This document shows positions 10,974-21,358 of a stretch of 64,000 nt of DNA, one piece after another; position 1 is the stretch's first letter; the number at the start of each line of letters is the position of its first letter. Source of the DNA: Ailanthus altissimus (taxonomy: Eukaryota > Streptophyta > Magnoliopsida > Sapindales > Simaroubaceae). Under the pieces are notes generated by a model that was given only the letters and a program-made list of their open reading frames with translations, made no database searches and had not been told where the DNA came from. The translations under genes and the position numbers were made by a program. The stretch spans positions 6,956,001 through 7,020,000 of the forward strand of contig OX327694.1 in the NCBI GenBank assembly GCA_946807835.1. Reading direction: 5' to 3'.

Positions 10974-11002
10974 GTATATATATATATATATATATATATA
11001 TG
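10974..11002 (-). promoter_or_regulatory. (TA)n tract, candidate TATA region of OMT1
   Basis: A perfect alternating TA run lies about 60-85 bases upstream of the OMT1 start codon. Between it and the ATG is a GA-rich leader on the minus strand (gaagaagagagagag). The spacing fits a TATA element with a short 5' UTR, although a microsatellite there could also be neutral. Its length is likely to vary between individuals. Confidence 0.45.
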
Positions 11003-11298
11003 TTTATATAATTATTTTAATAGGTTACCTAACTCATTTGACCAAAATTTTCTATATATAATAATTTTAATTAATTAATGATTTGGATGCTCATGAATGC
11101 ATGACGTGATATATAGATGTAGAATGACTTCATCAGAACAGTACAAAAAGACACTAACATTCGAGATAATGAACACTAAGCACCTTTGAAGCAACTGGTT
11201 TTTCATATGCTATACTAATAATTTAGGGTAAATATCATTTGTCTCCCAATAGATTCGTTAACTAATTCGCTTAGTGTTTATAATATTGAAACATTCTC
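11003..11298. other. Upstream region of OMT1
   Basis: A/T-rich DNA upstream of OMT1 with no coding sequence and no motif that can be assigned with confidence. The next element is the inverted-repeat MITE at 11299. Confidence 0.5.
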
Positions 11299-11731
11299 TG
11301 TTATTATAATTATAATAATATAAATTAACTTTAAAAGAGTATAACATTACAATTGTACAATATCAAATAATAAAAATATATTATTTAAATAGTAAAATTA
11401 ATATATTTATACTATCAAATAATAAAAAACACGAGATTTTATTATATTATGAATTATTATGTAATATGAATGTCTACAATTATTTTAAAATATAGATATT
11501 CAATATTAATTTAACAAATAGAGAAAAAATCATTAATTGCAATACAATGTAAATTTATTATTTACACATTATTATTTAGCTATTTGGATCTATATTACGC
11601 AATATTAGTTTTACTATTTACGCAGTATATTATTATTGTTCGGTATTATACAAATGTAATTGTTGACTTTTTAAAATAAAAAGTCTATTATACTTTTTTA
11701 AAGTTAATTTATACTATTATAATTATAATGG
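11299..11731. mobile_element. MITE with long A/T-rich terminal inverted repeats
   Basis: The left arm near 11300-11345 contains 'aaattaactttaaaa' after a (TAA)n-like start. The right arm near 11690-11730 is its reverse complement (ttttaaagttaattta). The match extends further inward with 'attacaattgtacaata' against 'ggtattatacaaatgtaat'. The element is about 430 bases with no coding capacity. Target duplication bases could not be set because the flanks are also A/T repeats. It lies about 380 bases upstream of OMT1. Confidence 0.7.
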
Positions 11732-12625
11732 TATAAATTTTTTGGATATTATTAAATATTAGAAGAATTTTAATAATTAGAGAATCTATTAAAGAGTGTT
11801 GAAATTAGTGATTTAAAATTATGTTTGTGCATAATTTTAAGTTAAAGACCGAAAAAGAATCAATATGAGGTCAATTACGTGTCGGACACGAGACAAAATA
11901 AAAAGTCATAAGGAAGGGTAAAAAGGCATGGTGGAAGACCTGCCCAAGTCTTGGTGTCGCGATGATGGCTTGGTTATACCGCGGCACCACACTATGTTGC
12001 ATATGTGCCACGATGTTACATCCAAGTAGCACCAGCGTTGTGGCGAGAGTCTTGTTGAGTTGTGGCATCTAGTTTCGAAAAAGTTTAATTTTAGTTAAAA
12101 ACTACTTCTATGAGTGAGATTTGGACTCCTATACATATATGGCTCTTATTTTAAGTAATTTTAATCAAGTTAGTATTAACACTAAATAAATTCTTCTAAA
12201 TTATTAAATTATTCAAGCATTAAAACATTAGATAAAAAATCCAATAAAAAAATAGAGAATTAAAAAACTTTGAGGGCTGAATACACAAATTGAATACAAA
12301 ACGAGTGTAAATGATAAATTCCCAATAACTTATAAGGTATTTATTCAGGGTGCTACAACGTTTTAACTTATTTAAATGTATAATTCATATGAAGTGTTGG
12401 CATTAGTGACGTGGCAGCTTATTATAAATTGAACAGGTGTCTTTTTTTTATTGGTCTTGCGTATTAATTACAATCGTATTTTGTGTTATTAAAAAAAAAG
12501 TGATTAAAGCATCAACTATCTATATTAGTCGCAACTAAGGCTCATTGTCATTCACGTACCCTTTGAATTTTAACGCACCAAATTCACACGTCTTCTTCAT
12601 TTTCTTATTTGCTGACTAAGCATTG
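11732..12625. other. Spacer with a G/C-richer patch, no gene recognised
   Basis: Most of the segment is A/T-rich. The patch 11870-12070 is clearly richer in G and C and has a 65-codon minus-strand frame (11871-12068) containing 'TTLVLLGCNIVAHMQ', which does not resemble any family I know. It may be a fragment of a transposon or a captured sequence. Confidence 0.4.
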
Positions 12626-12960
12626 TAAAAAAACAATAAAAGAAATTTGAAACTAAACCAAGCGGTGGCTGTCGGATTGGCTGAAAGGATAGGTTACTTG
12701 TACTATAAATTGAAGCAAAATTGCTTCATTTCTTCGAGAGCCAACAGAGATAAGGGAGAAGAAAAGAAAAAAAAAAAAAAAGGAAAGAGTAAAAAACCAA
12801 TAAAAGAAATTTGAAACTAAACCAAGCGGTGGCTGTCGGATTGGCTGAAAGGATAGGTTACTTGTACTATAAATTGAAGCAAAATTGCTTCATTTTTCGA
12901 GAGCCAACAGCGATAAGGGAGAAGAAAAGAAAAAAAAAAAAAAGAAAAAGAAAAGGAAAG
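12626..12960 (+). repeat. Near-perfect 164-bp tandem duplication of a promoter-like segment
   Basis: Two copies start near 12627 and 12791 with a period of exactly 164 bases (for example agcggtggct at 12661 and 12825). They differ by only a handful of bases, so the duplication is recent. Each copy holds a CCAAT-type motif on the reverse strand (ggattggctg), a TATA-like box (tactataaat at 12701 and 12865), a perfect 7-bp-arm hairpin (gaagcaa aa ttgcttc) and an A/G-rich leader of the kind seen in plant 5' UTRs. The first ATG after the second copy (12991) is followed by only six codons (MANEFK) and a stop at 13011. No gene follows; the next feature is a Copia LTR. Confidence 0.85.
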
Positions 12961-13011
12961 ACTGTTCGAGAGAAGAATAAAGGGAAATTTATGGCAAACG
13001 AGTTTAAATAG

Positions 13012-13569
13012 TTAGATTAGAATCTAACAAGTTAATTAGTGATTAATAATTTTTTTATATTAAAATATATGTATTTTAGTATTATGATACATATTAATCT
13101 TAATAATATATTTTTATTATTATATAATTTATTAACTGTATTGACAATTGATAAACCCAATTCAAGATTACCACGTTTTTGTTAGTGAATATATATATAT
13201 ATATATAGGTAGGATTTTTGGCATCTTTTTTTTATATAAGTTTTTAACTATTAAATTATTTTTTATTTAATGAATAAGATTAAATTGATGTGTAATTTTT
13301 ATGTTTTTAAAACTTATTTAATTACTAATCAACCCACCATAATAATAATAGTATTGTCTTCTCTCATATTAGTAATTTACTCATTTATTGTGTATATATA
13401 ATATTTAAATAATTTTAACCACTTTACTTTTTTTTAAATTAAATTTATAAATTTTATATATAATATATGATTATTTTTAAATTATTCTCAAATTTTTTTA
13501 ATATATTTAAATTTATAAATTAAAACCATATATCAGTGAATTTAATTTTTTTTTTCAAAAAAAAATTAA
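13012..13569. other. A/T-rich spacer
   Basis: Very A/T-rich DNA with a short (TA)n run near 13190. No coding or structural feature could be supported before the Copia LTR. Confidence 0.5.
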
Positions 13570-14212
13570 GAACATATTAGAAGATTAGAAAGAATTAGAA
13601 TTGAAAAAGAAAGCTAATTAAGATTATACATGATGTGCTATCATAAATTAGGGTTTAAGTGATTTATTTGAGATATTTCTTGTTGGGTTCTAATGACATC
13701 TATATTGATATAGAATTATACTGTATATTGATTAAAAAGAATTAGAATTGAAAAAGAAAGCTAGTTAAGATTATACATGATGCGCTATCTTAAATTATGG
13801 TCAATTTAAGTGATTTATTTGAGATATTTCTTGTTGAGTTCTAATGACATCTATATTGATATAGAATTATCCTATATAGAAATCTAACACTAGTTAGATT
13901 ATCAGTGATGAAATTATAATTTAACTTAGTATTTAAAAATCTTTTTAAGTTGTTATTCTCAAGTTAAATCAATAAATTTAAAACTCTTCTTTTCTTTTTA
14001 ATTACAGAGAATTCCATTGAACATACATAAATTTGATTGTGAAATGTCATTATACTATTGATTTTAATTTAAGGCTGTTGAGTTTCATATTTTAATCACT
14101 ATGTATTTTTTTTCATGTATATTTTTCTCAACATTTATCCTGATAATTTGATATAATAAATCTTGAGTTATATTCATATGGATATAAATTGAATTGATGA
14201 TTATGTCTAACA
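13570..14212 (+). repeat. 5' LTR of Copia element 1, with internal duplication
   Basis: The right edge (GTCTAACA at 14212) is fixed by the PBS. The left edge is approximate. A segment of about 155-165 bases is tandemly duplicated inside it: 'aaagaattagaattgaaaaa' recurs at about 13588 and 13736, and 'gagatatttcttgttg' also occurs twice. The 3' LTR has a single version of this part, so this LTR is longer (about 640 against 455 bases). Confidence 0.75.
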
Positions 14213-14226
14213 AGTGTTATCAGAAC
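14213..14226 (+). other. Degenerate primer binding site of Copia element 1
   Basis: Directly after the LTR end the sequence reads AGTGTTATCAGAAC, a decayed form of the initiator tRNA-Met site (GTGGTATCAGAGC). It supports plus orientation. Confidence 0.75.
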
Positions 14227-15525
14227 AAAAATTATATAAAATTATTAGAATTGTTAATACATATATTTATCTTTTCAATATATTTTTTCATATAGTTATT
14301 TAGGATAAAGATATTATATATATGAATTTTTTAATATTTTATTGAGAAAAATATTAAGTTTGTGATTTTCATTACGATTTGAGAGTTCAAATATGGTTAA
14401 GAGTTATTGATTTAAAGAATTAAGGATAAAAAAAAATTAAATTAGTTTTCATTTGTCATTTTTCGCGTCCTTAGACAATTAAATTTTTTTTTTATAAATG
14501 TTTTATATATTTATTATTAATAAATTATAAAAAGCAAGTGGCCCACTATGATTAGTGTTTATTTGGTAAATATTAAATAAATGCCTCTCAATTTTAGTTA
14601 ATTATATTTTGACTATAAAAGTTTAGAATATTTACAAATAGGCCTTAATAGTAGTGTCTATTTTCATATAGCTCTCTAAAATTTTGGATAATTATATTTT
14701 AACCACAAAATATTTTCAATTAGGTCCCAACATAATTAATTTTTTACTCAACCACCTCCACCTTTAAATGATTGCGGTTTCACTTAAATTTTTTGAAAAA
14801 TCTGTAAATAAATCCTAATTTTGATCCAAATTTATTTGTAGTCTATTTTTGGTACTTGTAAATTCAAATCTTGTAAATTTAAATTTAGCAAATTTAGAGT
14901 CAAATTTAAGAGTTTTTTAAAATTAGTTTTGGGAGAATTAGGTCTACCCAATCTAATTGATGGAGATCTAGCCCAAAATTTGATCTATTTGGATTTAACT
15001 CGACAATCATTGAGCCTATTTTGGCCTATTAGCATCGTTGTAACAATAAAAGCCTTGGCACTACGAGCCACTTTAGTGCATAAGACAAACTTAATTTTTC
15101 TATTTGTGGGCATTTGATTATTTTTCTTTGCATTTCTTGTCTTATATTTATTTTGGGATATTATGATGAATATGCTTATTGTTTATGTGAAAAATAATCA
15201 GCCCAAAGGAAGACTATATTTGGCCAAATGATAAGCATATTTATGGTTTATTGCTGGTAGGATTTATTATCAATATTTAATTACTGCATTAAGAGTACCA
15301 CTTACAGTTGATATTTCTATCCAAAGATTGAATATTAGTATTGTATTAGGTATCTTGTAATAGGTCCCAACTTTGTATGTTTATTTATGTCATGCATGTA
15401 TATGCTTAAAATTATGACATGATTGTGAGCTTGCTATTTTATTATATGTTTCTATAAATTTTATTTGCTTTTACTATATCTGTCAATATAAATTTTATTC
15501 ATATTTTAAAGGTACTATTTTTTAA
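14227..15525 (+). other. Untranslated leader of Copia element 1
   Basis: About 1.3 kb without coding sequence. The segment 15170-15240 ('gcccaaaggaagactatatt' and 'aatgataagcata') resembles the conserved leader upstream of gag in this Copia group. The part at about 14530-14760 contains two diverged copies of 'ttagttaattatattttgac'-like text and may be a small insertion. Confidence 0.55.
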
Positions 15526-16120
15526 AAAGAAAATTCTAAAAAATTCATTGAGGAAATTGAACAACGCTTTGCAAAACAAAAAAGGCTGAAACAAGTACGC
15601 TACTAACTAACCTTATTTCAATAAGGTATAATTGTAGATGGAATATAAAGAAGTGCATTATAAGATGTTTATTCTCGCTTTAAAACTAAAGGCACTAAAG
15701 TTAAAGTTGCCTAATGACTTGGTCGTATATCTGGTTTTGATATCTCTTTTTACACACTATAGTTAATTTAAAGTAAGTTATAATATCCAAAAGGTTAAAT
15801 TGACTCTTAATTAGCTCATTTCACATTGTGAGCAATACGAAGACAAATTGAAGCAAGGAAAAGCTAAAAGTGCTCACTTAGTAGGTACTTCTCAAATAAG
15901 TTACCAAATATGAAAAGAAAAAGGAATGAAGGAAAGAAAACTATAATAAGGACTTCACATAATAAGGTGTAAAAGAAACAAGATGTGGTCATTACTTATT
16001 TCTTCTACAAAAGGCTGATCATGTGAATAAGAATTATCCCAAGTACGTCAAATGACATGTTAAGAAAGGTACACTTCTCAACTTTGTTTGTTATGAAGTT
16101 AATTTAACTTTGTACATAAG
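15526..16120 (+). pseudogene. Copia gag remnant with zinc-knuckle relic
   Basis: Fragments in shifting plus-strand frames align to a Copia capsid protein: 'FIEEIEQRFAKQKRLKQ', then a 'LKALKLKLPNDLVVYLVL'-like helix region and 'NELISHCEQYEDKL'-like text. A former CX2CX4HX4C knuckle lies near 15988-16045 ('FFYKRLIM', with cysteines lost). Multiple stops and indels make it non-functional. It precedes the protease/integrase remnants directly. Confidence 0.65.
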
Positions 16121-17520
16121 AATACTTGGTAGGTAGACATAGGTACAACTACTGACCTAAGTGTGTCTATGCAAGGTTATCTCAGGAACTAGTTTCTAAT
16201 TAATGCTAACAGATACATCTAAGTGAAAAATGACAATACAGCTCTTGTAGAGGCCATAGAATTATTTATATTATAATTAAAGACTAAATATTATTTAGAT
16301 TTAGATGAGACTTATTATATATTGACAATTAGACAGAATATATTTTCTATTTCTAGTTTGGACTAATCAAGATATTCTTGTTCATTCAAAAACAATAAAT
16401 TAATCTCTTTCAAAATTGAAATCTTAAAGGTTCTAGTTCTTTTATTGATAAATTTATAAATTATATACTTATGCCTCTTTTAATGAATCCTTACATGTTA
16501 ATAATGTGGTACAAAGTAAAAATTAACTAATGAGAATTCCTTTATGTTATGGCATAAGCATTTAGGACATATCTCTAAATAGAGAATAGAAAAACTTGTG
16601 CCAGATAAAATTCTCAATTCTTTTAATTTAATAGATTTTAAAGTCTATATTGAATTTATTAAGAGAAAACAAACAAACAATAAAAAAAATTAATTGTCAA
16701 TAGGAGGAATAACGTCTTAAAACTAATAAATACTGATATTTATAAACCATTCCTTACAACTTTTTAGAATGACTAATAGTATTTTATTACATTTATTGAC
16801 AACTATTCTTTTTTTAGGCACCTTTAATTAATTTATGAGAATTCTCAATATCTAGATGTGTTTAATAGTTTCAAAGCTAAAGTTGAAAATCAACTTGGTA
16901 AGAAAATTAAAGTTGTTAAAATATGACTGTGGTCCTGAATACTATGAAAGATAAGATAGATCAGGTGAAAATTGTCTATTAACGTTTTTGCTAAATTTCT
17001 AGAGGAGTGTGGCATCTTCCTATTATACACAATGCTTGAAAAAGCAAGCATAAATGGTGTTGCAAAGAGATGAAACTGAATACTTAAAGACATAGTGAGA
17101 AGTATGGTTAGTCATTCTTCTTTACCTAAATCACTCTAGGGAAAAGTACAAAATATTACAGTTTATATCATTAATAGAGTTTCAATATAAAAGTATATTA
17201 AACCCTGTACGAGTTGTGGACTAGCAAAAAGCCTAGTATTAGGCATTTGCATGTCTGGGGTTATCCAGCTTAGGCTTGGCCATACAAGCCTAATAGAAAG
17301 AAACGGAACTCAAGATTGGTTAATTGTTATTTTGTTAGATATTTTAAAAGATCAAGGGTTTTCAAGTTTTATGATCCATCAGGTAAATTCTTTGTTAGAT
17401 ATTTTAAAAGATTAAGGGGTTTCAAGTTTTATGATCTGTCAGGTAAATCTTTTTTTAAGATGGGAATACTAAATTTTTTGAGAATGTTGAGTATGAGGGG
17501 AGATAAGTTATATTAAGGAT
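16121..17520 (+). pseudogene. Copia protease/integrase remnant
   Basis: After a poorly preserved protease region, the pre-integrase motif is seen near 16550 (a 'WHKHLGHIS'-like segment). The integrase core follows, with 'VFNSFKAKVENQLGKKIKVV' at about 16858-16920 and 'ECGIFLLYTMLEKASINGVA'-like text near 17008-17065. A C-terminal 'CYFVRYFKRSRVFKFYDPSG' lies at about 17326-17387. That last block is duplicated in frame (17331-17450). Stops interrupt every part. Confidence 0.75.
17331..17450 (+). repeat. 60-bp in-frame tandem duplication in the integrase tail
   Basis: Two 60-base units (17331-17390 and 17391-17450) both start tttgttagatattttaaaag and encode two 20-residue units, FVRYFKRSRVFKFYDPSGKF and FVRYFKRLRGFKFYDLSGKS. 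The units differ at several bases. Copia integrases normally have this block once. Confidence 0.9.
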
Positions 17521-17939
17521 ATTGTCTTTGAAGACGAATTTGTTTCTTTTCCTCTACTACTATTGAAAATAATTAAACTTATTTTTTTAACATTATTCAA
17601 AAAGCAGATCCAAAAATTCAAGGCAATATACAAAAGCTCCCAATCTAAAATAAAGAATTTGCTGTTGTTCATTAAGAGAAACCTTAACAACTTTAAGAAC
17701 AAGTGTCATTGAGAAGATTCACTAGAAAAAAGAGAACTGCGATTTTTTTTATGATTTTGTTGTCTATTTACAAGAACATGAGTTTGACGAGCTAGATTTA
17801 AACCAGTGTAGACAGATTACCAACGAATTTATAGTCCATCCCCATTAACTGCTCGAGCATCAACCCAGGAAGAATCAATTCTACATAAGATTGAGAAATG
17901 ATCCAATTAATTTTAGTCAAAGCAAAACAAAGTTATAAT

Positions 17940-19450
17940 TCTCATAAGTGGATTATGTCTATATGGATGAGATGAAATCTATGAGAGACAATAACGTTTG
18001 GGATCTTGTTGAGTTGCCTAAAGGTATAAAACTCATTAGTTGTAAAGGGATATTTAAGACCAGAAGGGATTCAAAAAGCAACATCAAAAGATATAAAACA
18101 CGTCTCACTACCGAGGGTTTCATTTAAAAAAAAGACATTGATTATAAAAATACTTTTTCTCCAGTATCAATGAAACACGTTTTTTAAAAGCATCATTACG
18201 CTTGTAGCTTATTTTGATTTAGAGCTATATCAAATGAATGTAAAGACTATATTTTTCAACAATGATATTAAGGAAATGATATATATGGTTCAGCAATAAA
18301 ACTTTGTGTTTTGAGACCAAAAGAATATGATCTGTAAATTAAAGAAATCCATCTACAGTCTCAAGCAAATATCTCGTCAATAGTATCTTAAGTTTCATTA
18401 ACTGATTACCTTATTTGGTTTTAAGAAAAATATAGTTAATGAATATATATCACATCAGTGGGATTAAGTTTATCTTTATAGTTTTATATGTCAATGACAT
18501 ACTACTAGCAAGTAATAATATATGCTTATTACATGAAACTAAGAGAATTCTATAAATGAATTTTGAGATGAAAGATCTTGAGGATACATCTTTGTATTAG
18601 GAATTCAGAAACACTAGGATCACGCTTTAGGTATCCTAAGTTTATCACAAAAGAACTATATTGATAAGTTCTTAGCAGGTATAACATTAAAGATTATGCT
18701 CTACGAGATACACCCATTGCTAAGAATGATAAGTTCAATCTCAGTCAATACCCTAAGAATGAGATCGAATAGAAAGAGATGTAGAAATTCTCTTATGCAT
18801 CAGCACTATGGAGACTTTTATATATGCTCAATTGTGTATGCATCCAAATATTTATACATTATTAGAATGCTAGGAATATATTTAAGTAACCCCGAGGTAG
18901 ATTATTGGAAAGCAGCCAAACGAATTATGCAGTATTTATAAAGAATAAAAGATCACATGCTCACATATAGAAGATTAAAAAGATTAGAAATCATGGGGTA
19001 TTTCGACTCTAATTTTATTGGATGCCTAAAGTAAGAGATCCACGCTAATATATATATACACTTTGGTCTAAGAAGCTATTTCTAGAAGAGTGCTAAGTAG
19101 ACACTCATAACTTTTTCTACTACAGAAGTTGAGTTTATAACTTATTTTGAGGCATAAAATCATGGCTTATGGTTGCAAAACTTTATCACAGGACTGCGTA
19201 TTATCAATGGTATTAAAAGGCCATTGAAAAATTATTATGATATTAAAGCCACAATGATGTATTCTCATAACAACCAAAGTTTTTCAAAGTCTAAGAACAT
19301 TAACTTCAAGTTTCTAGTCGTTAAAGAAAAAGTTTAGAGTTAACAATTGTTAATAAAAAAATATTAATACAAACTCCATGATTGTAAATTCGCTCACCAA
19401 AAGGTTACCGCTTACATTTTTTAATGAGTATGTTGGTCGTACGGGTGTTG
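17940..19450 (+). pseudogene. Copia reverse transcriptase / RNase H remnant
   Basis: RT starts with 'MKSMRDNNVWDLVELPKGIK' (about 17969-18028) and 'GIFKTRRDSKSNIKRYKTRL' (about 18043-18102). It continues through a damaged catalytic region near 18490 ('YVNDILLASNN'-like text) to 'DTPIAKNDKFN' near 18708. RNase H follows with 'WKAAKRIMQYL' near 18908 and 'NSLTKRLPLTFFNEYVGRTG' near 19390-19450, which is the usual Copia C-terminus. There are numerous stops and frameshifts. The same C-terminal signature is found on the opposite strand at 21284-21353, in element 2. Confidence 0.85.
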
Positions 19451-19962
19451 TATTATTTGACGATGTGCATGCATAGTAAGAGTTTGTGATTTAATGTTCA
19501 TTTAGTTAAAGACACTTATAATTTATTTTTTATAGAATAAAGTTCGATAGATTGTTTGTTGAAACTCTAAAATAAGGTTGTACTTTCTACTATAGTTTTA
19601 CATAAAGTTTAGAAAGTGTTTGGTACTTTTTATTACGATTTTGTATAATGTTTAGAAAATATTTAACTCGAGTTATAAAGTAGAACTAGTTGGAAATAAA
19701 TATGTTTAAGGTCACATTTCATGTAATTTTTTTGCTACACATCTATAGTTGATCTATGTCATTAATTATATTGGTATGACGGTCATTGATAGGTATAATT
19801 GTGAATATATGTAGCAAAGGTTGCTTTGATCTCATATTGATATAGTTAATGAACTAGATTGTATCTAAGGAGATATTTCAAGATAAGATAGCATTTATTG
19901 TGCACACTACAGTTTATAATGTGTAATATTTACAGATAACATATGTAGCCCAAGTAAGAGAT

Positions 19963-20417
19963 TGTTAGATTTCATTATTTGTACTTTTGGACTCACATAT
20001 TAACAATAATTATATGTTATGGGCTATCTTAAATAAGGGCTAATTTAAGTGATCTATTTGATATAGACTTATTATGTATAAAAACTTAAAACTAGCTAGA
20101 TTATGTGTGATGGGATTATGATTTAACTTAGTATATAAAGACTTTTTTGGGTTGTGACCTCTAAGTTAAATAAATAAACATAAAGCTCCTCTTCTCTTTT
20201 TCCATTACAGAGAGAGAACCCCATTGAGCCTATATAGATTTGATTGTGGAAGGCCATCATATTTTTAGTTCTAATTCAAGGTTATTGATCTTTGAGTTCT
20301 AATCACTATTGATTTTTTCTCAGGTATATTTTTTTCAACATCCATCATGATAATTTGACATTACAAATCTTAGATTATATTCATATGGGTATAAATTCAA
20401 TTTATGGTTGTCTAACA
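19963..20417 (+). repeat. 3' LTR of Copia element 1
   Basis: Begins TGTTAGATTTC right after a polypurine-like 'aagtaagagat' and ends TGTCTAACA. It is homologous to the 5' LTR over 'gatttaacttagtat', 'tccattacagagag' and 'ttatattcatatgg'. Confidence 0.85.
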
Positions 20418-20479
20418 AATAGTATCAGAACAGAAATCATATTAAATTATTAGAATTGTTAATACATATATTCATATTT
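20418..20479 (+). other. Second PBS and internal start beyond the 3' LTR
   Basis: After the 3' LTR the text runs AATAGTATCAGAACAGAAAT and then 'attattagaattgttaatac'. This is homologous to the PBS and internal start after the 5' LTR (14213-14275). It means the LTR at 19963 is, or once was, followed by another copy of the internal region, as in tandem elements sharing an LTR. It is cut at 20480 by the LTR of Copia element 2. Confidence 0.75.
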
Positions 20480-20897
20480 TGAAGAAAGAATTGCCATACC
20501 TAGGATTTCATGTTAAATCATTAAGAAGATTTCAATCGGAAGCGTATCTGAATCTATAGAGATGCAGAGAATTAGGGTTGATAGCCTTCCACGTCTAAAC
20601 CTTTATTTGAGAGAGCTACAGTTTACTAACCGAAGGGATGTGAATGAATAATACGCTATTAGTTTAGACTAGGGACTTCAACCTATTATTTATAGTATTT
20701 TATTTTATTTTATTTTGGCCAGTCATAAAAATAAAATAAAATAATTAGAACCTTATACATTAAAGCCTATGCCATATGAGATGCCCCAAAGCTCAATCAA
20801 ATAAAACTTATTTAACTTTTAATGGACAACAAAATAGATAGTCAATAATATACAATTACTTGATACATCTAGGCCCACTTTATATAATTTTTCAACA
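20480..20897 (-). repeat. 3' LTR of Copia element 2
   Basis: On the minus strand it begins TGTTGAAAAATTATATAAAG at 20897, directly after the polypurine-like tract, and ends GGCAATTCTTTCTTCA at 20480. A (TTTTA)n-like run near 20697-20715 and its complement near 20727-20742 form a short A/T hairpin. Length is 418 bases. Confidence 0.75.
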
Positions 20898-21283
20898 ATC
20901 TCCTACTTGAGCCACATATGTCACTTTACAATCGTACATTATCAAATAACTTTATGGGCTTAATATTTGCTATCTTTATTATCCTTTTTGTAACTAGACC
21001 CATCAATAGTTACACACATCAATATAATCAGTGGCATAGATTAAGCATAGATGTGTAGCATGAAAAATTAATGCAATGTGATCCATTAAAATGCTTATTT
21101 CTAGCCAGTCCTACTTTATAACTCAGAAGAGTTCAACAATATACTTTCAAAACTTTATGCACAATCACAACTTAAAAAATATAACTTTACTTTAGAGTTT
21201 TCAATAAACAAAGAAATAACAATACTTTAGTCTGATAAAAAAAATATGTCAACTACAATTGAATATTAAGAAAAAAAAACTCT
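20898..21283 (-). other. 3' untranslated part of Copia element 2
   Basis: Non-coding sequence between the RNase H stop and the polypurine tract. It is similar to 19450-19962 of element 1 on the other strand. Confidence 0.6.
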
Positions 21284-21358
21284 CATTATAGAAGTATATC
21301 ATCAAGATGAACCATACCTATACAAGCCATATGCTCATGAAATACCTTAGGTTGTACA
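21284..21358 (-). pseudogene. Copia RNase H C-terminus (split from 28610)
   Basis: The minus strand reads VQPKVFHEHMACIGMVHLDD, the standard end of Copia pol. It continues the frame of 29207-28610, which stops after 'DLLTK' at the insertion point. The two halves join through the duplicated pentamer gtaca. Confidence 0.85.

Larger units (their letters stand above)
13570..20417 (+). mobile_element. Decayed full-length Copia retrotransposon (element 1)
   Basis: In plus orientation the order is 5' LTR (about 13570-14212), PBS, long leader, gag, protease region, integrase, RT, RNase H, then 3' LTR (19963-20417). This is the Copia gene order. The LTRs end TCTAACA, and the 3' copy begins TGTTAGA. 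The pol frames are interrupted by many stops and small indels, so the element cannot move on its own. Homology to the 5' internal sequence continues for about 60 bases beyond the 3' LTR (see 20418-20479). Confidence 0.85.

Noticed and set aside
12811..13011. 66-codon frame across the duplicated promoter-like segment
   Set aside because: It runs through TATA box, leader and poly(A/G) tracts; the lysine run is from the purine tract. Only the final MANEFK has an ATG in a plausible place.
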